From the NCBI RefSeq assembly GCF_947500605.1, contig NZ_CANMSJ010000009.1, positions 1 through 64,000 of the forward strand: DNA of 64,000 bases, in the 5' to 3' direction. Shown in pieces: positions 62,004-64,000 of this stretch; position 1 is the stretch's first letter, and every line of letters starts with the position of its first letter. This stretch comes from an uncultured Lacinutrix sp. (lineage in GTDB: Bacteria > Bacteroidota > Bacteroidia > Flavobacteriales > Flavobacteriaceae). The notes under the pieces were generated by a model. The model searched no databases and was not told where the DNA came from. It worked only from the letters and a program-made list of their open reading frames with translations. The position numbers were made by a program, and so were the translations under genes.

Positions 62004-62297
62004 ATGAGCATAATAACTAACATAAATAAACTATTCGACCACAGAATTAGACTAGGCATCATGTCTATTTTAATGGTGAACGAGTATGCCGATTTTAATA
62101 TGCTTAAAGAACTCCTGGGAGCCACAGATGGCAACTTAGCAAGCCATACAAAGGCCTTAGAAAAAGCAGAATATATTAAAATTGAAAAACAATTTATTGG
62201 CAAGAAACCCAATACAAGATACAGCACTACTCCATTAGGAAAAGCTGAGTTTAAAAAACACATTAACGCTTTGGAAAAATTAATACACAAATCTTAG
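62004..62297 (+). CDS. Winged-helix transcriptional regulator (MarR/ArsR-like, HTH_34 type)
   Basis: The 97-residue protein is a stand-alone winged helix: helix FDHRIRLGIMSILMV, recognition helix-turn-helix LLGATDGNLASHTKALEKA and wing KIEKQFIGKKPNTRYSTT. No sensing domain is present. It lies between the two transcripts that carry the TACTTTG-N5-CAAAGTA palindrome, so it likely binds that site and controls both, possibly as an autorepressor. This is inference from position and symmetry. Confidence 0.88.
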   Translation: MSIITNINKLFDHRIRLGIMSILMVNEYADFNMLKELLGATDGNLASHTKALEKAEYIKIEKQFIGKKPNTRYSTTPLGKAEFKKHINALEKLIHKS

Positions 62298-62316
62298 TTC
62301 CTTTTTTTTATACACT

Positions 62317-62335
62317 TACTTTGAATTTCAAAGTA
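62317..62335. promoter_or_regulatory. Palindromic operator-like site TACTTTG-N5-CAAAGTA, copy 2
   Basis: TACTTTG (62317-62323) and CAAAGTA (62329-62335), again followed by CTTTT. It lies 20 nt after the regulator stop and 23 nt before the ATG of the DUF4153 gene. Sequence outside the motif is unlike that around copy 1. Confidence 0.7.
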
Positions 62336-62358
62336 CTTTTAAATAATAAATAAAACTT

Positions 62359-63762
62359 ATGAAACAAGCCATCATCATTCTCTCGTCTCTTGTATTTAGT
62401 ACTTTATTCTACAGTCAGAATATTGGATTAAATCTATCCATTTTCAGCATCCTTACTTTAATCGTATTAATTATTAGCAATACCAATAAGTTTAAGAATA
62501 AAGCAACAATTATCTATGCTCTACTCTATTTAGTAACTGCAGCAATAGTGTTCTTTCAACACACTACATTATCTATAATAACAAACTGTGTTGTCTTTTT
62601 TACTTTAATTGGTAGTATTACTGAAGCTAGATCTTCAATATTTGTAAATTGGTTAAATGGTTTTTACACAACTGTTGCAGGCTTCTTTCATAGGAGTTTT
62701 CATTTTAACGAAAAAGAAGCTAAGCCCATACTAAAAAAAGACATTGACTTTATACATTGGATAAAACTAATAGGCATACCATTAGTATTTATTATTGTTT
62801 TTATTCTGCTTTACAAAAACGGAAACTCAGTTTTTAACGATTTAATCTCTCAAATAAATCTAAAGTTCATCAACATGCAATGGATTTTATTTTCGGTTTT
62901 AGGTTACTTCTTATTCAGTAATATTATAAATCCTGTGGAAGTCGAACACGCAACAAAATTGGATTTAGAGACAGGAAACTCACTATTTAAAGGCAAGAAT
63001 TTTTCTGAAGAAGATTTAAAAAAAGAAAAACAACTGGGCACAACGCTTATGCTATTGCTTAATGTATTAATCGTATTTTATTTAGTTACAGATATTATTG
63101 CTATTAGCACGTCTGCTACTTCAAATGCTGAAACATTATCAAATCAGGTGCATAGCGGCATTAATGCTTTAATAGCCTCTATTGTAATTGCAATTGTTAT
63201 TATTCTATACTTTTTTAGAGGAAATCTTAACTTCTATAAAGACAATAAAACATTAAAAAGTTTAGCATTTATATGGATTATTTTAAATGCTGTATTAGTT
63301 ATTCTAATTGCACTTAAAAACAACATTTATGTTTCATCCTTTGGCTTCACCTATAAACGTGTTGGTGTTTACATATACTTACTATTAACATTTATAGGAC
63401 TTGTAACAACCTTTCTAAAAGTACTAAAAGTTAAAAATTTACTGTTTCTATTTAGAGTAAATACACAAATAGCTTTTGCAATACTTATGCTTTGCAGCGC
63501 TGTAAATTGGGATTACCATATAACGTATTACAACATTAACTATGCACAATCTGTAGATTTAAACTACCTAATAAAGTTATCTAATAACAATGCTTCCTTA
63601 TTAAAAACATACAACGATAAAAACACGTTAAGTAGTAATAACTACAAAAGAATAAATAATAAACACACCAATTTTATTGAATTATTAGAAGACCGAAACT
63701 GGCAGGAATACACCTACGAGAACTTAAAACAAAGTAATAACACCAAAACACAAAACTATTAA
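62359..63762 (+). CDS. DUF4153/DUF4173-type membrane protein
   Basis: This 467-residue inner-membrane protein has about eleven to twelve membrane helices and the DUF4153-type core with EARSSIFVNWLNGFYTTVAGF, then FHRSFHF. A cytoplasmic-looking C-terminal tail of ~75 residues (SVDLNYLIKLSNNNASLLKT) follows the last helix. The function of the family is unknown. The operator-like palindrome is just upstream. Its stop overlaps the start of the next gene (TAATG). Confidence 0.82.
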   Translation: MKQAIIILSSLVFSTLFYSQNIGLNLSIFSILTLIVLIISNTNKFKNKATIIYALLYLVTAAIVFFQHTTLSIITNCVVFFTLIGSITEARSSIFVNWLNGFYTTVAGFFHRSFHFNEKEAKPILKKDIDFIHWIKLIGIPLVFIIVFILLYKNGNSVFNDLISQINLKFINMQWILFSVLGYFLFSNIINPVEVEHATKLDLETGNSLFKGKNFSEEDLKKEKQLGTTLMLLLNVLIVFYLVTDIIAISTSATSNAETLSNQVHSGINALIASIVIAIVIILYFFRGNLNFYKDNKTLKSLAFIWIILNAVLVILIALKNNIYVSSFGFTYKRVGVYIYLLLTFIGLVTTFLKVLKVKNLLFLFRVNTQIAFAILMLCSAVNWDYHITYYNINYAQSVDLNYLIKLSNNNASLLKTYNDKNTLSSNNYKRINNKHTNFIELLEDRNWQEYTYENLKQSNNTKTQNY

Positions 63763-64000
63763 TGAATGTTCCATCTAACGTAGGGAAATCTACATTATTA
63801 GCCATGTGTATTTTCTGGATAATCAATTTTACAAAAGATGTAAGTATGGACTTAGCCGGAATTGTATTGTTATCGGCAATCCCAATTTTTATTTGCGTAA
63901 CACTTGTAATAATTATTACAATATGCCCAATCTTCTGGATTTTAAAAAAAGACACTATAAGTAATTACGCTATTGCAAAAAAGTACTTTCCATATTATGC
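63762..64000 (+). CDS. Small membrane protein, partial at the right edge
   Basis: An ATG at 63762, overlapping the previous stop by 1 nt, opens a frame to the window end (79 codons): MNVPSNVGKSTLLAMCIFW, two membrane helices (about residues 10-25 and 40-62, IVLLSAIPIFICVTLVIIIT), then a cytoplasmic-looking KKDTISNYAIAKKYFPYY. It is cut by the edge, so family and full length are unknown. Spacing suggests translational coupling with the DUF4153 gene. Confidence 0.7.
   Translation, partial: MNVPSNVGKSTLLAMCIFWIINFTKDVSMDLAGIVLLSAIPIFICVTLVIIITICPIFWILKKDTISNYAIAKKYFPYY

Overview
The window is AT-rich chromosomal DNA from a member of the Bacteroidota, most likely a marine Flavobacteriaceae. The main clues are Bacteroidota-type -7 boxes (TAnnTTTG) just upstream of several genes, little Shine-Dalgarno signal, a rpoC neighbour of the DUF3467 family, and families typical of flavobacteria (DUF2851, carboxypeptidase-like regulatory domains, Calx-beta/thrombospondin-3 secreted giants, NamZ/DUF1343, DUF4153). 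No prophage, transposase, CRISPR array or rRNA gene was seen.

Layout. 1-4.4 kb: 5' part of a giant secreted Ca-binding repeat protein (minus strand, runs off the left edge). 4.9-6.5 kb: prfC. 6.8-20.4 kb: the core information-processing block, all minus strand. In transcription order it is tRNA-Thr(TGT), tRNA-Tyr, tRNA-Gly, tRNA-Thr(GGT), tuf, tRNA-Trp, secE, nusG, rplK, rplA, rplJ, rplL, rpoB, rpoC, then DUF3467. This matches the E. coli thrU-tyrU-glyT-thrT-tufB-secE-nusG-rplKAJL-rpoBC order with tRNA-Trp inserted. Upstream lie hpf/raiA and xerC. 21.9-30.1 kb: a secreted beta-domain protein, then a minus-strand run DUF2851, PspC, K+ channel, Na+/amino-acid symporter, ComEA-like HhH protein and acyl-CoA dehydrogenase. 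30-42 kb: a small lipoprotein, a cysteine/cystathionine synthase, a LolC/E-type permease, NamZ, several secreted or membrane proteins, a gene with an in-frame stop, DUF2059 and an amidohydrolase. 42-47 kb: an outer-membrane barrel plus a 1007-residue TPR protein. 47-57 kb: a surface-glycan locus (GT-C-like membrane protein, 2OG oxygenase, three glycosyltransferases, FdtA- and FdtB-like sugar-nucleotide enzymes, a Wzx-like flippase, a FemAB/GNAT-like acyltransferase) with ftsE beside it. 57-60.5 kb: typA, kdsA and small genes. 61-64 kb: a small membrane-protein cluster with a winged-helix regulator and two matching palindromes, continuing past the right edge.

Beyond the genes, the intergenic DNA holds several unexplained structures. 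(i) Two dispersed copies of a nested hairpin whose outer stem shows two compensatory base-pair changes (30.7 and 59.2 kb). (ii) Two copies of a dispersed element sharing an identical 37-nt core (21.8 and 59.0 kb). (iii) A degenerate 87-bp tandem array made from the 3' end of the acyl-CoA dehydrogenase gene. (iv) A decayed copy of the start of the DUF2851 gene on the far side of a small lipoprotein gene. (v) A repeated TACTTTG-N5-CAAAGTA palindrome in front of two transcripts that flank a winged-helix regulator gene. Sequence similarity was judged by eye; no database search was run.
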